From Halobacteriales archaeon QS_9_67_15 (GTDB lineage Archaea > Halobacteriota > Halobacteria > Halobacteriales > Haloarculaceae), in assembly GCA_003023165.1 (NCBI GenBank), contig PXSD01000063.1, positions 1,259 through 7,363 of the forward strand: DNA of 6,105 nucleotides. Reading direction: 5' to 3'. This document shows, one piece after another, positions 5,817 through 6,105 of this stretch (positions are counted from its first letter, which is position 1; every line of letters starts with the position of its first letter). The notes beneath the pieces are model-generated. The model ran no database searches, was not told the DNA's origin, and was given only the letters and a program-made list of their open reading frames with translations. The translations under genes were made by a program, and so were the position numbers.

Positions 5817-5862
5817 CACCCCGCCCGACAATTCACATCTCACCTGCCGTAGCGGCGGGGTG
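5817..5862. repeat. Perfect 9-bp inverted repeat in the gene-poor stretch
   Basis: CACCCCGCC (5817-5825) and GGCGGGGTG (5854-5862) are perfect complements separated by 28 bp. The loop is AT-richer than its surroundings (ACAATTCACATC). It could be a stem-loop end of a decayed IS200/IS605-type element or a terminator-like fold, but no transposase or TnpB is visible, so the role is open. Confidence 0.45.
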
Positions 5863-6023
5863 TTGGGTGTCGAGAGGAGTCGCAGTTCCAAACTGTCCCA
5901 GTCAGCGTCGTCTATCAAGCACAGGAGGGCAACACCTCGTCGACGCCGAACGAGCAGAGCGGTCCGGACGCCTGATCGGGTAGCGGACTCTCCGCCTTCT
6001 CCTCGTTCGTCGCGGCCGACGGG

Positions 6024-6030
6024 TTTATAT
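6024..6030 (+). promoter_or_regulatory. Strong TATA box for the gene starting at 6055
   Basis: TTTATAT in GC-rich surroundings is close to the haloarchaeal TATA consensus. Its centre is 28 nt from the ATG at 6055, the spacing for a leaderless transcript. Confidence 0.75.
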
Positions 6031-6054
6031 CGGTCCGGGAGCCTTGCTTCGCCA

Positions 6055-6105
6055 ATGGACCGGCCGCGCGTACTGGTGTCGCTCACGGCCGCTCTCGTCC
6101 TCACT
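6055..6105 (+). CDS. Start of a hypothetical leaderless gene, hydrophobic N-terminus (runs off right edge)
   Basis: Seventeen codons are visible: MDRPRVLVSLTAALVLT. Two arginines followed by a hydrophobic run suggest a signal peptide or first membrane segment, so an exported or membrane protein is likely. The strong TATA box 28 nt upstream supports the start. The product cannot be recognised from so short a stretch. Confidence 0.65.
   Translation, partial: MDRPRVLVSLTAALVLT

Larger units (their letters stand above)
5361..6054. other. Gene-poor accessory stretch with decayed sequence
   Basis: No intact gene is supported here. In order it holds the T6 terminator, the 108-bp nested inverted-repeat element, the minus-strand frame-disrupted remnant, a small hairpin CGGGG-ACAAG-CCCCG (5664-5678) next to the palindrome GAAGCTTC, two copies of GAAGTACCAC (5655-5664 and 5771-5780), the 9-bp inverted repeat at 5817-5862, and about 140 bp (5863-6020) in which I see nothing specific. 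Long open frames crossing it on the minus strand are a consequence of GC-rich composition. The mix suggests remains of mobile or accessory DNA between conserved genes. Confidence 0.5.

Noticed and set aside
3348..6104. A 918-codon open frame on the minus strand
   Set aside because: It is antisense to the well-supported dehydrogenase/hydratase fusion. Long antisense frames are expected in GC-rich haloarchaeal genes, and no domain is recognisable in it.
1..6105. tRNA, rRNA or CRISPR array
   Set aside because: I saw no tRNA-like cloverleaf with a TTCGA-type T-loop in proper context, no rRNA signature and no spaced identical repeats.

Overview
The window is GC-rich and its proteins are strongly acidic (Asp/Glu-rich). 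Several genes start about 25-28 nt downstream of a TATA-like box with no leader or Shine-Dalgarno. Together these suggest a halophilic archaeon (class Halobacteria); this is inference from composition and gene content, not from a database match.

Layout, left to right. (i) 1-285, minus: the N-terminal 95 codons of a serine O-acetyltransferase (cysE), the first committed step of cysteine synthesis; the gene runs off the left edge. (ii) 286-453: the cysE 5' region. A TATA-like box at 447-453 (minus) points to transcription starting at the ATG at 422. That ATG opens a 25-codon ORF ending in three consecutive cysteine codons and a stop, 59 nt before cysE. Downstream and inside it are short complementary segments that can form two mutually exclusive stems. 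This looks like a leaderless poly-cysteine leader peptide and attenuator in front of a cysteine-biosynthesis gene, and is the most interesting signal here. (iii) 521-1918, minus: a soluble PAS-PAS histidine kinase with no adjacent response regulator. (iv) 2076-3284, minus: an acyl-CoA dehydrogenase with an in-frame low-complexity insertion coded by a palindrome-dense DNA patch. (v) 3399-5360, plus: a fused 3-hydroxyacyl-CoA dehydrogenase/enoyl-CoA hydratase, divergent from (iv), followed by a T6 terminator. (vi) 5361-6054: about 700 bp without an intact gene, holding a nested inverted-repeat element (MITE-like), a frame-disrupted cysteine-containing remnant on the minus strand and further stem-loops; it looks like decayed accessory DNA. 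(vii) 6024-6105, plus: a very clear TATA box and the first 17 codons of a leaderless gene with a hydrophobic N-terminus.

The divergent pair (iv)/(v) supplies three consecutive beta-oxidation steps: acyl-CoA to enoyl-CoA, to 3-hydroxyacyl-CoA, to 3-oxoacyl-CoA. No thiolase is in the window. The kinase has no evident functional tie to either neighbour. cysE and its leader form a separate unit that appears to have its own promoter.
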